A DNA stretch of 64,000 nt from an uncultured Flavobacterium sp. (GTDB lineage Bacteria; Bacteroidota; Bacteroidia; Flavobacteriales; Flavobacteriaceae), in NCBI RefSeq assembly GCF_951805225.1, contig NZ_OX638201.1:4712001-4776000 (forward strand), read 5' to 3'. A program made the translations under genes and the position numbers. Within the stretch, counting starts at the first letter, position 1. Every line of letters starts with the position of its first letter. Under the pieces are notes generated by a model that searched no databases, was not told the origin of the DNA, and was given only the letters and a program-made list of their open reading frames with translations. Shown one piece after another: positions 8,851 through 18,411 of this stretch.

Positions 8851-9636
8851 ATGAAAAAATATATTGCAATATTAATAATGTCGGTTTTTGTGATTTCTTG
8901 TAAATCAAAAATGCCAGCGGTTCAAAATAATACTGGTAACACCGAAATTGTACCGGTAAAAGAAGATAAAAAAGTAGTAGAAAAACATTATAACAACAAG
9001 TTAGATTTTTCGACTTTATACATAAAAGCAAGTGCAAAATATGTTGACGAAAAACAAAGTCAAAATGTTTCGGCCGAAATCAAAATCGAGAAAGACAAAC
9101 AGATTTTAATAAGCGTTCGTTTTCTGGGAATTACAATGGCAAAAGCTTTGATTACACCAACAACAGTAAGCTATTACGAAAAAATAAACAGTACTTATTA
9201 CGAAGGTGATTTTACAAGTTTGAGCGAATGGTTAGGAACAGAATTGAATTATTCTAAAGTTCAGAATTTATTGGTTGGAGAAGCTTTAGACGATTTAAAA
9301 AAAGGAAAATATACGCAAACAATTGTAGAAAACCTTTTTCGTTTGGACGATGAAAAAGATGCCAAATTGAAAAAATCATTTTATATTGATTCTGAAAAAT
9401 ATTTGTTGCAAAAAGAAGAAATTTCACAACCTTCAGAAAACAGAATGTTGCAAATTAACTATTCTGACAGCAAAACTTTTAATCAGGGAACACTTCCAAC
9501 AAGTATCGAAATTAACGCGCTTCAGCCAAAGGGAAGAACCAATATTAATTTAAATTATAACAATATTTCGTTTAATGAAGAACTTTCTTTCCCTTATAGC
9601 GTGCCTGGAGGTTATAAGAAAGTTATAATTAAGTAA
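8851..9636 (+). CDS. DUF4292-type lipoprotein
   Basis: A 261-residue lipoprotein with signal peptide and lipobox VISC (Cys17). The body has the regularly spaced beta strands and K-rich hydrophobic segments seen in LolA/LolB-like folds (for example DKQILISVRFLGITMAKALITPTTVSYY). I recognise it as the DUF4292 family common in Bacteroidota, always next to TPR and M23/EnvC genes. The function is not established. It may handle lipid or lipoprotein at the outer membrane. Confidence 0.82.
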   Translation: MKKYIAILIMSVFVISCKSKMPAVQNNTGNTEIVPVKEDKKVVEKHYNNKLDFSTLYIKASAKYVDEKQSQNVSAEIKIEKDKQILISVRFLGITMAKALITPTTVSYYEKINSTYYEGDFTSLSEWLGTELNYSKVQNLLVGEALDDLKKGKYTQTIVENLFRLDDEKDAKLKKSFYIDSEKYLLQKEEISQPSENRMLQINYSDSKTFNQGTLPTSIEINALQPKGRTNINLNYNNISFNEELSFPYSVPGGYKKVIIK

Positions 9637-9659
9637 ATTTGCAAAAAGAAAATAGAAAC

Positions 9660-10919
9660 ATGCCAAAATTTCTCCTAAGCCTAATTTTTATTTGTGCCAC
9701 AACTTTCATGTGGGCGCAAGATTCGCAACAAGAAAAACTGGAACAGCGTAAAGCTCAGATCCAGCAGGAAATTAGAGATAATGAAAAGATGTTGCAATCT
9801 GTAAAGAAACAAGAAAAGTCAGCGGTAAATGTCTTTATGATTCAGGCGAATAAAATTAAACTGAAAGAAAAACTGATTAATACTACAGCAAAACAAGAAA
9901 AACTTTTGAGCAATGATATGTATATTAACCAAGTTAAGGTTAATAAACTAAAAAAGGAATTGACGGTTTTGAAAGAAGATTACTCTAAGATGATTTTAAA
10001 ATCATATAAAAGTAGATCTGAGCAAAGTAGAGCGATGTTTATTTTATCTTCAGAAAGTTTTTTGCAAGCTTATAAAAGAGCACAATATCTAAAACAATAT
10101 ACCAATTTCAGAAAAAATCAAGGATTAGAAATTCAATCTAAAACAAATGAATTAGTTGATTATAATGCGAGATTAAATGGACAAAGACAGGTTAAGAAAA
10201 AGATTATTGCTGAAAACGAAAAGGAGAAACAAAGTTTAGAAGTTGAAAAGAAAGAACAACAAAAACTAGTTAATTCGATTAAGAAAGATAAAGGTAAAAT
10301 CCTTGCAGACATTAGAGCGAAACAAAGCGAGTCAAAAAGAATTGACAGACAAATTGATCGTTTAATTCGTGAGGCAATTGCCGAAGCAAATAGAAAAGCA
10401 GCTTTAGAAAGAGCAAAAGAAAATAATACAAGTACAACAGTAGCGGCAAAAGCTCCGGTTTCGTCATCAAAAATTGAATTAACACCGGAAAATAAAATTT
10501 TAGCTGCTGACTTTAAAGCAAACAGAGGAAGATTGCCTTGGCCGGTTGAAAAAGGATTTATTTCTCAAGGATTTGGAGATCAGCCGCATCCTTTGTATAA
10601 TACAGTGACAATCCATAATAATGGAGTCGAAATTACAACAGAATCAGGATCGAGTGCAAGAGCAGTTTTTGCAGGTGAAGTAACCAGTGTAATTGTTTTA
10701 TCACCAATTAATAAAATGGTAATTATTCAGCATGGAGATTATTTTTCTGTGTACCAGAATTTAAGTTCTGTAAGTGTAGACAAAGGAGATAAAGTTACTA
10801 TTAAGCAAAATATTGGAAAAATTAGAACAAGTCCCGAGACAGGAAAAACAACGATGAAGTTTTGTATTTCGCAAAACTCAACATATGCAGATCCAAGAGG
10901 ATGGATTCAAAACAGATAA
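9660..10919 (+). CDS. EnvC/NlpD-like murein hydrolase activator (M23 domain)
   Basis: A 419-residue protein from the ATG at 9660; a TTG at 9639 would put seven extra residues before the signal peptide. After the signal peptide (cleaved after WAQ) comes a long coiled coil rich in Glu/Lys/Gln (about residues 20-250). A C-terminal LytM/M23 peptidase domain follows (about 290-419). The usual M23 metal ligands are not intact: the expected HxGxD reads HNNGVEI and the HxH reads MKFCIS. The domain is therefore probably non-catalytic, as in EnvC and NlpD, which activate amidases during cell separation. It is the last gene of the operon, before a strong terminator. Confidence 0.87.
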   Translation: MPKFLLSLIFICATTFMWAQDSQQEKLEQRKAQIQQEIRDNEKMLQSVKKQEKSAVNVFMIQANKIKLKEKLINTTAKQEKLLSNDMYINQVKVNKLKKELTVLKEDYSKMILKSYKSRSEQSRAMFILSSESFLQAYKRAQYLKQYTNFRKNQGLEIQSKTNELVDYNARLNGQRQVKKKIIAENEKEKQSLEVEKKEQQKLVNSIKKDKGKILADIRAKQSESKRIDRQIDRLIREAIAEANRKAALERAKENNTSTTVAAKAPVSSSKIELTPENKILAADFKANRGRLPWPVEKGFISQGFGDQPHPLYNTVTIHNNGVEITTESGSSARAVFAGEVTSVIVLSPINKMVIIQHGDYFSVYQNLSSVSVDKGDKVTIKQNIGKIRTSPETGKTTMKFCISQNSTYADPRGWIQNR

Positions 10920-10920
10920 A

Positions 10921-10951
10921 AAAAGGGAGCTTAATAAGCTCCTTTTTTTTT
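10921..10951 (+). terminator. intrinsic terminator after the EnvC-like gene
   Basis: A 7-bp stem, GGAGCTT (10926-10932) and AAGCTCC (10936-10942), with loop AAT, is preceded by AAAA and followed by eight or nine T residues. It is a textbook Rho-independent terminator and is symmetrical enough to work in both directions. Confidence 0.92.
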
Positions 10952-11025
10952 ACTAAAAGTTATTTAATCCTATTGTTCATTTGAAAATTGTATTGATTGA
11001 AATTTAAAAATAGTATTTTTGCATT

Positions 11026-11418
11026 ATGGAAACAAATAGACAGAAAAAAATAGGCGGTGTCATCCAAAAAGATTTGGTTGATATTTTGCAAGGTGAAGTG
11101 AGAAAAAACGGAATTAGTAATTTGGTAATTTCAGTATCCAAAGTTAGCGTAACTACAGATTTATCTGTGGCAACAGTGTATTTAAGCATTTTTCCTCAAG
11201 ATAAAGCAAAAGAAACTTTAGAAGGTATAAAATCAAATTCAACCTTAATTAAACACGATTTATCTCAGCGCGTGCGTTTGCAATTGCGTCGTGTACCAAA
11301 CTTGGTATTTTTTATCGATGACTCTTTAGACTACATCGAAAAAATCGACAACGCTTTATCAAACAGAGAAAACCCAATCGAAAATCGTGATCTTTTAGAA
11401 AAAAGAAGAAAATCATAA
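11026..11418 (+). CDS. rbfA: 30S ribosome-binding factor RbfA
   Basis: A 130-residue cytoplasmic KH-fold protein that binds the 30S subunit and helps late 16S rRNA maturation, especially in the cold. The N-terminal helix (RQKKIGGVIQKDLVDILQ), the segment VSVTTDLSVATVYLSIFP and the RLQLRRVPNLVFFIDDSLDYIEKIDNAL block are the family signature. Upstream, TTG and TATTTTTG (11014-11021) give a plausible promoter close to the ATG. The permease gene starts 1 nt after its stop, so the two are translationally coupled. Confidence 0.94.
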   Translation: METNRQKKIGGVIQKDLVDILQGEVRKNGISNLVISVSKVSVTTDLSVATVYLSIFPQDKAKETLEGIKSNSTLIKHDLSQRVRLQLRRVPNLVFFIDDSLDYIEKIDNALSNRENPIENRDLLEKRRKS

Positions 11419-11419
11419 A

Positions 11420-12619
11420 TTGAATTTCCCCCTTTACATAGCCAAACGTTACATTTTTAGCAGAAGTAAAAACAATGCTATAAATATTATTAATCGCATT
11501 GCCAGCATGGGAATTATTGTTGGCACAATGGCTTTGTTTGTGGTTTTATCAGTTTTTAGCGGACTAAAAGTATTTAGTCTTTCGTTCACGAATGAAATTG
11601 ATCCGGATCTGAAAATCACCAGTACTTTAGGTAAATCTTTTCTGATTACACCAGATCAGGAAAGCCAGATAAAAAAAATCGATGGTGTTGTATCATACAC
11701 TAAAATTATCGAAGAGCGAGTTTTATTTTTATTCAAAGACAAGCAAAAAGTAACCTACTTAAAAGGTGTTGATCGTAATTATCCTGTGGTTAACGATATC
11801 AGAAAAAAACTTTTTAACGGACAATGGTTAAAACCGGATACGTATCAAGTTGTGATTGGATATGGAATTTCGCGTGATTTTTCTCTTGGAATTCTTGATT
11901 TCGAAAATCCGTTGCAGATATTTGCTCCTAAACCAGGAAAAGGAAATATTGAAAATCCCGAAGAAGCATTCAATAAAACAGATGTTTTACCAGTTGGAAT
12001 TTATTCTATCAGCGAAGATTTGGATTCGAAATATGTCTTTGCCGATTTGGGTTTAGCACAGGAATTATTGATGTACAAACCCAATCAAATTTCTGGAGTC
12101 GAATTTAATTTGAAAGATAACGCAAATGAAGCAGCGATTGATGCAAAACTTAAAGCAATCTTTCAAAATAAAATCACGATTAAAAACAGAGCACAGCTTA
12201 ATGAGTCTTTGTATAAAATGCTCAATACCGAAAATATTGCCGTTTATCTGATTTTTACCTTAGTAATTATCGTGGCACTTTTTAACCTGATTGGCGCTTT
12301 AATAATGATGATTTTAGAGAAAAAAGGAAACCTAAAAACCCTTTTCAATCTCGGTACAGAAATTAATCATTTGAGAAAAATATTTTTACTTCAAGGAACT
12401 TTGTTAAGTGTTTTTGGTGGAATAATAGGACTTCTTCTGGGAATCATTTTAGTAGTATTGCAACAGAAATATGAGATGATTATGCTTACGCCAACTTTGG
12501 CATATCCGGTAGTTTTCACGCTCGAAAATGTTCTCATTGTTATGGGAACCATTGTTTCACTTGGTTTTGTTGCATCATTAATTGCCAGTAGCCGAGTAAG
12601 TAAAAAGCTGTTAGATTAG
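11420..12619 (+). CDS. LolC/LolE-type ABC transporter permease
   Basis: A 399-residue inner-membrane protein of the FtsX/MacB family. An N-terminal transmembrane segment (about 22-48) is followed by a large periplasmic domain (about 50-265) and three C-terminal helices (about 272-300, 318-350, 365-392). This is the layout of LolC/LolE, which extract lipoproteins from the inner membrane together with LolD. It starts with TTG at 11420, right after the rbfA stop; no ATG fits, and the family N-terminus FPLYIAKRYIFSRSKNNAIN begins here. The cognate ATPase is not nearby. Confidence 0.85.
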   Translation: MNFPLYIAKRYIFSRSKNNAINIINRIASMGIIVGTMALFVVLSVFSGLKVFSLSFTNEIDPDLKITSTLGKSFLITPDQESQIKKIDGVVSYTKIIEERVLFLFKDKQKVTYLKGVDRNYPVVNDIRKKLFNGQWLKPDTYQVVIGYGISRDFSLGILDFENPLQIFAPKPGKGNIENPEEAFNKTDVLPVGIYSISEDLDSKYVFADLGLAQELLMYKPNQISGVEFNLKDNANEAAIDAKLKAIFQNKITIKNRAQLNESLYKMLNTENIAVYLIFTLVIIVALFNLIGALIMMILEKKGNLKTLFNLGTEINHLRKIFLLQGTLLSVFGGIIGLLLGIILVVLQQKYEMIMLTPTLAYPVVFTLENVLIVMGTIVSLGFVASLIASSRVSKKLLD

Positions 12620-12790
12620 TATTTCTACTCAAAAAATATTACCTATATTTATCGTCTCAAAAATCTACAGCATATGATTGTTTCTGCCTAATCCTATCTT
12701 ATTTTTTCAAATAATTAGGATACTTACGTTTATTTTCTTGAGTTCAGATTACTACATCTGGACTAATATTATCATTTATCCTAATATATC

Positions 12791-14218
12791 ATGACAGAAA
12801 CTACCATAAAGAAAAGTTTATTTTCTAAAATTTTTACCACATTAAAACAAGCAATCAAAGGAGATGAATCTTTTGATTATACAGTAGGAAGCATCAAAAA
12901 AGCAGTCATTCTATTAGCCATTCCAATGGTTTTAGAAATGATGATGGAATCGGTTTTTGCCTTAGTCGATCTGTATTTCGTTGGACATCTTGAGCACAGT
13001 AGTTTTGCGATACAAACCGTTGGATTAACCGAATCTGTGCTTGCAATTATATATTCATTGGCAATTGGAATGAGTATGGCAGCAACCGCAGTTGTAGCCA
13101 GACGAGTTGGAGAAAAAGATCCTCTCGCAGCTTCAAAAGCAGGAATGCAGGCTATTATTGTTGCTTTTGTTATAAATAGCATAATGAGCGTTTTTGGCGT
13201 TATATATGCCAAAGATATTCTGCTCTTTATGGGCGCATCTGCAGATGCTGCAGAACACGGTTACAGATTTACACAAATTATGATTGGTTCAAGTTTGTGT
13301 ATTATGCTTTTATTTTTAATCAACGGAATATTTCGTGGTGCAGGAAATGCTGCAATTGCAATGAAAAGTCTTTGGCTAGCCAATATTTGCAATATTATTT
13401 TATGTCCGATATTGATTAACGGTTTTGGTCCAATTCCGGCTTTCGGATTAATTGGCGCAGCTTTAGCGACTACTTTAGGAAGAAGTCTTGGAGTATTGTA
13501 TCAATTGTATCATTTGTTTTCAGGAAACGGAATTTTAAAAATTAAGATCTCTTATTTTATTCCAGATTTTAAACAAATAAAAGCATTAGTAAAAATTGCA
13601 GCTCCTGGAATTTTGCAATTTGTAATTGCATCTTGCAGTTGGATTTTTCTAGCGCAATTAGTTGCCACAACTGGCGGAGATCATGGTTCTGCTGGATATC
13701 AGACTGCACTTAGAATAATGATGTTTTTTATACTTCCGGCTTGGGGATTGAGTAATGCAGCAGCGACTTTAGTTGGGCAAAATTTAGGTGCAAAACAAAT
13801 TGATCGTGCCGAAAAATCAGTTTACACAACAGCAAAATACAATGTCATTTTTATGGCAACCATTATGGTGATCACATTGTGTTTTGGTCAATATATAATT
13901 TCGTTTTTCACCAATGACGAAATGGTAAAAACCATCGCAGTCGAAGCGCTGCAAATTATGAGCATTGGATTTATATTCTACGGAATCGGAATGGTTTTAA
14001 TTAATACATTCAATGGAGCAGGAGATACCTGGACACCAACCGGAATTAATTTCTTCGGTTTTTGGTTATTTCAAATTCCACTAGCATATGTGTTGGCAAA
14101 ACATTTTAATATGGGCCCAACAGGTGTTTTCATCGCAATTCCAGTTGCCGAAACAGCTATAACTCTTGCGGGTATTTTCTTTTACAAAAGAGGAAAGTGG
14201 AAACGTATTCAAGTTTAA
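12791..14218 (+). CDS. MATE-family multidrug/cation efflux transporter
   Basis: A 475-residue protein with about 12 transmembrane helices in two similar halves, characteristic of Na+- or H+-coupled MATE exporters. Diagnostic stretches are AIPMVLEMMMESVFALVDLYFVG in helix 1 and GIFRGAGNAAIAMK plus NTFNGAGDTWTPT in the paired domain loops. It is monocistronic: 171 bp without genes precede it and a strong hairpin terminator follows. The substrate is unknown. Confidence 0.9.
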   Translation: MTETTIKKSLFSKIFTTLKQAIKGDESFDYTVGSIKKAVILLAIPMVLEMMMESVFALVDLYFVGHLEHSSFAIQTVGLTESVLAIIYSLAIGMSMAATAVVARRVGEKDPLAASKAGMQAIIVAFVINSIMSVFGVIYAKDILLFMGASADAAEHGYRFTQIMIGSSLCIMLLFLINGIFRGAGNAAIAMKSLWLANICNIILCPILINGFGPIPAFGLIGAALATTLGRSLGVLYQLYHLFSGNGILKIKISYFIPDFKQIKALVKIAAPGILQFVIASCSWIFLAQLVATTGGDHGSAGYQTALRIMMFFILPAWGLSNAAATLVGQNLGAKQIDRAEKSVYTTAKYNVIFMATIMVITLCFGQYIISFFTNDEMVKTIAVEALQIMSIGFIFYGIGMVLINTFNGAGDTWTPTGINFFGFWLFQIPLAYVLAKHFNMGPTGVFIAIPVAETAITLAGIFFYKRGKWKRIQV

Positions 14219-14223
14219 TTTAT

Positions 14224-14257
14224 AAAAAAAGACCTTCAAATTTTGAAGGTCTTTTTT
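14224..14257 (+). terminator. intrinsic terminator after the MATE gene
   Basis: AGACCTTCAAA pairs with TTTGAAGGTCT, flanked by an A run and a T run, 7 nt after the MATE stop codon. The A/T flanks make it usable from both strands, which suits the converging dusB gene. Confidence 0.92.
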
Positions 14258-14265
14258 GTATTAAG

Positions 14266-14298
14266 ATCTTTGTCAAAGTTTCAAACTTTGACAAAGAT
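14266..14298. repeat. 15-bp perfect hairpin between converging MATE and dusB genes
   Basis: ATCTTTGTCAAAGTT (14266-14280) and its exact complement AACTTTGACAAAGAT (14284-14298) flank a 3-nt loop. It sits just after the MATE terminator and 8 nt beyond the dusB stop codon, so it may terminate dusB. The word TTTGTCAAAGTT is repetitive and looks like a dispersed element. Confidence 0.7.
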
Positions 14299-14306
14299 TA
14301 TGTTTT

Positions 14307-15299
14307 TTATACAAATTCATATCCCGCATAAACCTGTTCGATTTCTTTCATAATCGCAAACAAATTTTCAGGCTCATCAGTTGTAACTAATTTTTGTTTG
14401 TATTCTTTAAAAGAGTGAATTCCTTTGAAATAATTGGTATAGTGACGACGCATTTCAACAATTCCTAAACGTTCACCTTTCCATTCCATTGACCACATAA
14501 GGTGATTTCTGGCAGCTTCTACACGATCTGCAACAGTTGGAGCAGGTAAGTGTTCACCTGTTTTAAAATAATGCTTGATTTCGTTAAAAATCCAAGGGTA
14601 ACCAATTGCGGCGCGACCAATCATGATTCCGTCAATACCGTATTCATTTTTATATTTTAATGCTTTTTCAGGGCTGTCGATATCGCCATTTCCAAAAATA
14701 GGCATTGTAATTCTAGGATTATTTTTTACACGTGCAATATGCGACCAATCGGCGTGACCTTTATACATTTGCGCACGAGTTCTGGCGTGAATTGTTAAAG
14801 CCTGAACACCAATATCCTGAAGTCTTTCAGCAACTTCATCAATGTTGATAGAACTTTCATCCCAACCCAAACGTGTTTTTACAGTTACAGGTAAATCCGT
14901 ACTTCTAATAACAGCTTTCGTTAAACGAACCATCAAATCGACATCTTTCAAAACTCCGGCTCCGGCACCTTTACAAACTACTTTTTTTACCGGACATCCA
15001 AAGTTAATATCAACTAAATCAGGTTTTACAGTAGAAACAATTTTAGACGAAAGCGCCATTGCTTCTTCATCACCACCAAAAATCTGAATTCCAACCGGAC
15101 GTTCGTAATCAAAAATATCCAACTTCATTCTACTTTTAATAGCATCACGAATCAATCCTTCTGACGAAATAAATTCAGAATACATCATGTCAGCGCCATG
15201 CGTTTTGCACAAACGGCGAAACGGTGGATCGCTCACATCTTCCATCGGAGCAAGTAATAAAGGAAATTCGGGTAATTCTATGTTGCCAATCTTGACCAT
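14307..15299 (-). CDS. dusB: tRNA-dihydrouridine synthase B
   Basis: An FMN/NADPH-dependent enzyme that reduces uridines in the tRNA D-loop. It is 330 residues from the ATG at 15299; the open frame extends 28 codons upstream into repeat sequence, but the family N-terminus (KIGNIELPEFPLLLAPMEDVSD) starts here. Motifs: APMEDVSDPPFRRL near the start (FMN site), DINFGCPVKKVVCKGAGAG (catalytic Cys region), TVKTRLGWD, and NGDIDSPEKAL with MIGRAAIGYPWIF (FMN phosphate binding). It converges with the MATE gene. Confidence 0.94.
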   Translation of the reverse strand: MVKIGNIELPEFPLLLAPMEDVSDPPFRRLCKTHGADMMYSEFISSEGLIRDAIKSRMKLDIFDYERPVGIQIFGGDEEAMALSSKIVSTVKPDLVDINFGCPVKKVVCKGAGAGVLKDVDLMVRLTKAVIRSTDLPVTVKTRLGWDESSINIDEVAERLQDIGVQALTIHARTRAQMYKGHADWSHIARVKNNPRITMPIFGNGDIDSPEKALKYKNEYGIDGIMIGRAAIGYPWIFNEIKHYFKTGEHLPAPTVADRVEAARNHLMWSMEWKGERLGIVEMRRHYTNYFKGIHSFKEYKQKLVTTDEPENLFAIMKEIEQVYAGYEFV

Positions 15300-15371
15300 C
15301 TTCAATATTTTTTGCAAAATTACAACTTTTAGTTCAATTTGTATCAAATTGAGGTTCAAAGGTTCAAAGTG

Positions 15372-15437
15372 ACAAAGTTGCAAAGGTTTTACATTCAGAT
15401 GCTAAACCTTTGTTTCTCTGAACCTTTGCAACTTTGT
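15372..15437. repeat. 17-bp inverted repeat at the downstream edge of the flexirubin cluster
   Basis: ACAAAGTTGCAAAGGTT (15372-15388) pairs exactly with AACCTTTGCAACTTTGT (15421-15437) across 32 nt. It lies after the stop codon of the last flexirubin gene and before dusB, so it may terminate the cluster transcript. The word CTTTGCAAC with GGTTCAAAG is of the common Flavobacterium intergenic repeat kind. Confidence 0.7.
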
Positions 15438-15446
15438 GCCTTGTTT

Positions 15447-16739
15447 TTACGAAACTCTGTAATCAAAAAAACGAATAGGTTTTCGACTCATCGGATTAAA
15501 AACTAAAGGATTTAAAGTTTCTTTTGAGGCGAATTCAATTCTTGGCGTAACTCTTAATTTGGCTCTAAAGTGGTCTTTGATTTCCTGTAAAAATTCAGGA
15601 GATTGATTTTTTACCGCAATCTTTATCACAATTTCATCTGTTCCCAAATCATTGGTAGAAATCTCTATAATATGATTTTCGATATTATCAAAACCACTCA
15701 AAACATCATTCATCGCAGGCGGATAAAGTGTTGTTCCTTTATATTTTATCATTTGTTTTTTACGGCCAATTACTGGACCAACACGCAAAGTATGTCGCCC
15801 GCAAGAACAAGGTTCGTTATGTAACTGAACAATATCTCCGGTTTTAAAACGCAATAATGGCATCGCTTCAATACCCAAAGTGGTAAAAGTCAATTCGCCA
15901 ACTTCACCATTTTTTACAGGAATATTATTCTCATCCAGAACTTCAACAATAATCAATTCAGGATGATGATGGCCACCAATTCCGTGTTCACATTCTGTAA
16001 AAGCAGTACTCATTTCAGTAGAAGCATAAGTCGAAAACAACTTAATATTCCATTTTTCGGTGATTTTTTGAGATAAAGTATTCATCGAAAAATCTTGATT
16101 TCGCAAAGATTCTCCAATGCAAATTGCACCTTTTATGCTTGAATTATTATAATCGATTCCGTGTATTTCCGCGTATTCAATTAACTTTAAAAGAAAAGAA
16201 GGAACCGTAATTAAATAAGAAGGTTTGTATTTTAAAATAGAATCCCATTGCAATTCCGGAATTCCCGCACCAACACGAATTACACCAACTTTTAATTTTC
16301 GCAATCCTAGAAAATAGGCCAATCCAGCCATAAATTTTCGGTCGATTGTAGTCATTAATTGAACAACATCGCCTTCTGCAATTCCGGCGCAAGCAAAAGA
16401 AATAGCTTCATTATAAGCCAATCTATCCAAGTCAGAATCTGTTAAACCAAAAGTTACAGGATCGCCTAAAGTCCCTGAAGTCGAGGCGTAATCGATAATT
16501 TTATGTTGCGGAACACACAAAAAATCATCGTTATATTCTTGTAAATCTTCTTTTGTAGTTACCGGTAAATGTTGTAAATCTTCGAGAGTTTTAATTTTCG
16601 AAATATCAATATTTTGTCCTGCAAAAAGTCTTTTATAAAAAGGAGAATTTTGACTGATATAAGTTAAAAATTCTGCTAATTTTTGTTCCTGAAAAACTTT
16701 AATTTCTTCTAAAGAATTTTTTTCTATTGCTGGAATCAT
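15447..16739 (-). CDS. PaaK-like aryl-CoA/ACP ligase (adenylate-forming)
   Basis: A 430-residue adenylate-forming enzyme of the phenylacetate-CoA ligase family. The phosphate-binding loop TSGTLGDP is at 87-94. The STYASTEMST segment near 235-247 is the adenine/acyl-binding block, and the GELTFTTLG...PLLRFKTGD stretch leads to the small C-terminal domain. Inference: it activates 4-coumarate (from the tyrosine ammonia-lyase in this cluster) or another aryl acid as the starter for the aryl polyene. It is the last gene of the operon and overlaps the C45-like gene by 4 nt (ATGA). The acyl acceptor (CoA or ACP) cannot be told from sequence. Confidence 0.82.
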   Translation of the reverse strand: MIPAIEKNSLEEIKVFQEQKLAEFLTYISQNSPFYKRLFAGQNIDISKIKTLEDLQHLPVTTKEDLQEYNDDFLCVPQHKIIDYASTSGTLGDPVTFGLTDSDLDRLAYNEAISFACAGIAEGDVVQLMTTIDRKFMAGLAYFLGLRKLKVGVIRVGAGIPELQWDSILKYKPSYLITVPSFLLKLIEYAEIHGIDYNNSSIKGAICIGESLRNQDFSMNTLSQKITEKWNIKLFSTYASTEMSTAFTECEHGIGGHHHPELIIVEVLDENNIPVKNGEVGELTFTTLGIEAMPLLRFKTGDIVQLHNEPCSCGRHTLRVGPVIGRKKQMIKYKGTTLYPPAMNDVLSGFDNIENHIIEISTNDLGTDEIVIKIAVKNQSPEFLQEIKDHFRAKLRVTPRIEFASKETLNPLVFNPMSRKPIRFFDYRVS

Positions 16740-18403
16740 TGTAATTTTCTTTTGAGTTTTTTTAAATATTTTTCAATTTTTGCTTTGTCAGGAGCCGTGG
16801 TAATTTCTTTAGTAAATGCTTTTTCAAAATTAGTCTGAGCAAGCAGATATTCTTTTTTTTGATAAAAGTACAACCCTGCTTTGTAATACACAACCCAATA
16901 ATCAGGGTTTAAGGATTGATAGTTCTGAATAAATTCAGGACTTATTGTTTCTTTCTTTTTCAGATACAAATCTATATTGTCATCTTCAATTCTAAATTTT
17001 TGATAGTTTGCATACGCAGTAGTTTTTAGAAAAGGATCTTTGGCAATGTTGAGATTTTCCTGTTGAAATGAAACTACAGGATTTGTTTTTCGTTCCTTAA
17101 AAATCGAATCCAGATTATAACAAACAAATTCACCTAATTGATATGGATTTGCCGAAACCCAAACCAATTTTTCTTCCGGTTTAAAGATAATTCCGTGATG
17201 CGCCATTAATTGATTTAATGCTTTTTCGTTGCCATAACCAAGTTTTATATCTTGTAAACCTTCTTTATTTCGGAGAATTTCAGAAGCAATTTTGGGATTG
17301 ATTTTTGGGTTTTTTGTAAAAAGTTCTTCTATTCTTTCAAGTCTGTATTCAGAATGACTATTGGCAATTTGAAGCTGATTTCGTTTTTCATTTTTTAAAT
17401 CTTCACCTTGAAAATGGTTCGAACAAATTAACTGATCGCTGTTTGGAACACCATAAACATCCATTTTATTAGGCGAAACTTCAATTAAAACAGCTTTATT
17501 ATCGTGCGCACTTCCAACCATAATTGATTCTGACACAAAAACTTTTCTTTTTTTGGCGATTGCAATTGCTTCATCAATATTTTGAGCATGCTGTAAAATT
17601 TCGCGAGTCAAAATTGAAATCGGTGTTTTTGCAATTATCGGAATTTTAGATTTTGACGCATTAATGGTAACCGTCAAACCTTCCTGATTCATTCCCGAAA
17701 CCGCACCAATCATTCCGGGCCAGGTAACCATCATAAATTTATGCCCTTCTTTTGGGTTTATAAACGCTACAATTTTATTTTCCGCGAAAGCGTCATTTAC
17801 ATAAAAATCGAAATTTCGTCCAAGAATTAAATTTCCATTTTCAGATTTTTCTCCCCAAGCTGCGAAAGAAGAACAGCCAACCAAAGCCAAATCTTGCAAA
17901 GCGTGACCAATATCATGTGCCGCGTGCAGGTACAAACTTCGCTGATATTGCGGTGCAATGTTGTCAAAATCATGAGACGTATATTGCGAAACACCATAAA
18001 TTTCAGCTTGATATTCTTCGGTAACATTCGAATATAATTTTCGATTGTACCATTTTAGAAAATAACGAAGCATTTTTTGCTCAAATTTTGACGGAATTAA
18101 ATCCTTTATTTTGGAGAAAAAGATCTGTTCTTGTTTTTTCAAAAGAGAATCTGACAAAGCACCAGTTGTTAATCCAATTTGCAGCGGATCGCCTTCAACA
18201 TACAATTCCCAAAGACCTTGTTTATTTTTTAAAAGTGAATTTTTTCCGGAGATAAATAAGCTGTCAGATTGTTTTATTACGACAGGTTTTATAGTATCAT
18301 AATTTGAAATATCAGGTAAATGATGCATTGATTTTGAAGTACCGCAAGAAGCGAGCATCAATAAAAAACCGATCAGGAGAGATAATTTTATTCGGTTTTT
18401 CAT
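16736..18403 (-). CDS. lipoprotein of the C45 / acyl-CoA:6-APA acyltransferase (NTN) family
   Basis: A 555-residue lipoprotein from the ATG at 18403; the open frame goes two codons further to a GTG. The signal peptide ends in lipobox LASC (Cys20). The N-terminal-nucleophile hydrolase core follows: Cys177 in LVGCSSFAAWG is the expected autoprocessing nucleophile, with the NGNLILGRNFDFY block after it. The C-terminal 90 residues resemble a TPR. Related enzymes form or cleave amide or ester bonds. In this setting it is a candidate for making, editing or hydrolysing an acyl link of the pigment on the periplasmic side. This role is inferred. Confidence 0.78.
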   Translation of the reverse strand: MKNRIKLSLLIGFLLMLASCGTSKSMHHLPDISNYDTIKPVVIKQSDSLFISGKNSLLKNKQGLWELYVEGDPLQIGLTTGALSDSLLKKQEQIFFSKIKDLIPSKFEQKMLRYFLKWYNRKLYSNVTEEYQAEIYGVSQYTSHDFDNIAPQYQRSLYLHAAHDIGHALQDLALVGCSSFAAWGEKSENGNLILGRNFDFYVNDAFAENKIVAFINPKEGHKFMMVTWPGMIGAVSGMNQEGLTVTINASKSKIPIIAKTPISILTREILQHAQNIDEAIAIAKKRKVFVSESIMVGSAHDNKAVLIEVSPNKMDVYGVPNSDQLICSNHFQGEDLKNEKRNQLQIANSHSEYRLERIEELFTKNPKINPKIASEILRNKEGLQDIKLGYGNEKALNQLMAHHGIIFKPEEKLVWVSANPYQLGEFVCYNLDSIFKERKTNPVVSFQQENLNIAKDPFLKTTAYANYQKFRIEDDNIDLYLKKKETISPEFIQNYQSLNPDYWVVYYKAGLYFYQKKEYLLAQTNFEKAFTKEITTAPDKAKIEKYLKKLKRKLQ

Positions 18404-18411
18404 ACGCACAT

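Noticed and set aside
12620..12790. Riboswitch or attenuator before the MATE gene
   Set aside because: The gap has weak partial inverted repeats (CCTAATCC/AATTAGGA and AGTTCAGAT/ATCTGGACT) but no known riboswitch core or terminator, so I do not claim one.
15300..15383. N-terminal extension of dusB
   Set aside because: The extra 28 residues are coded by repeat-like sequence; the family N-terminus begins at the ATG at 15299.
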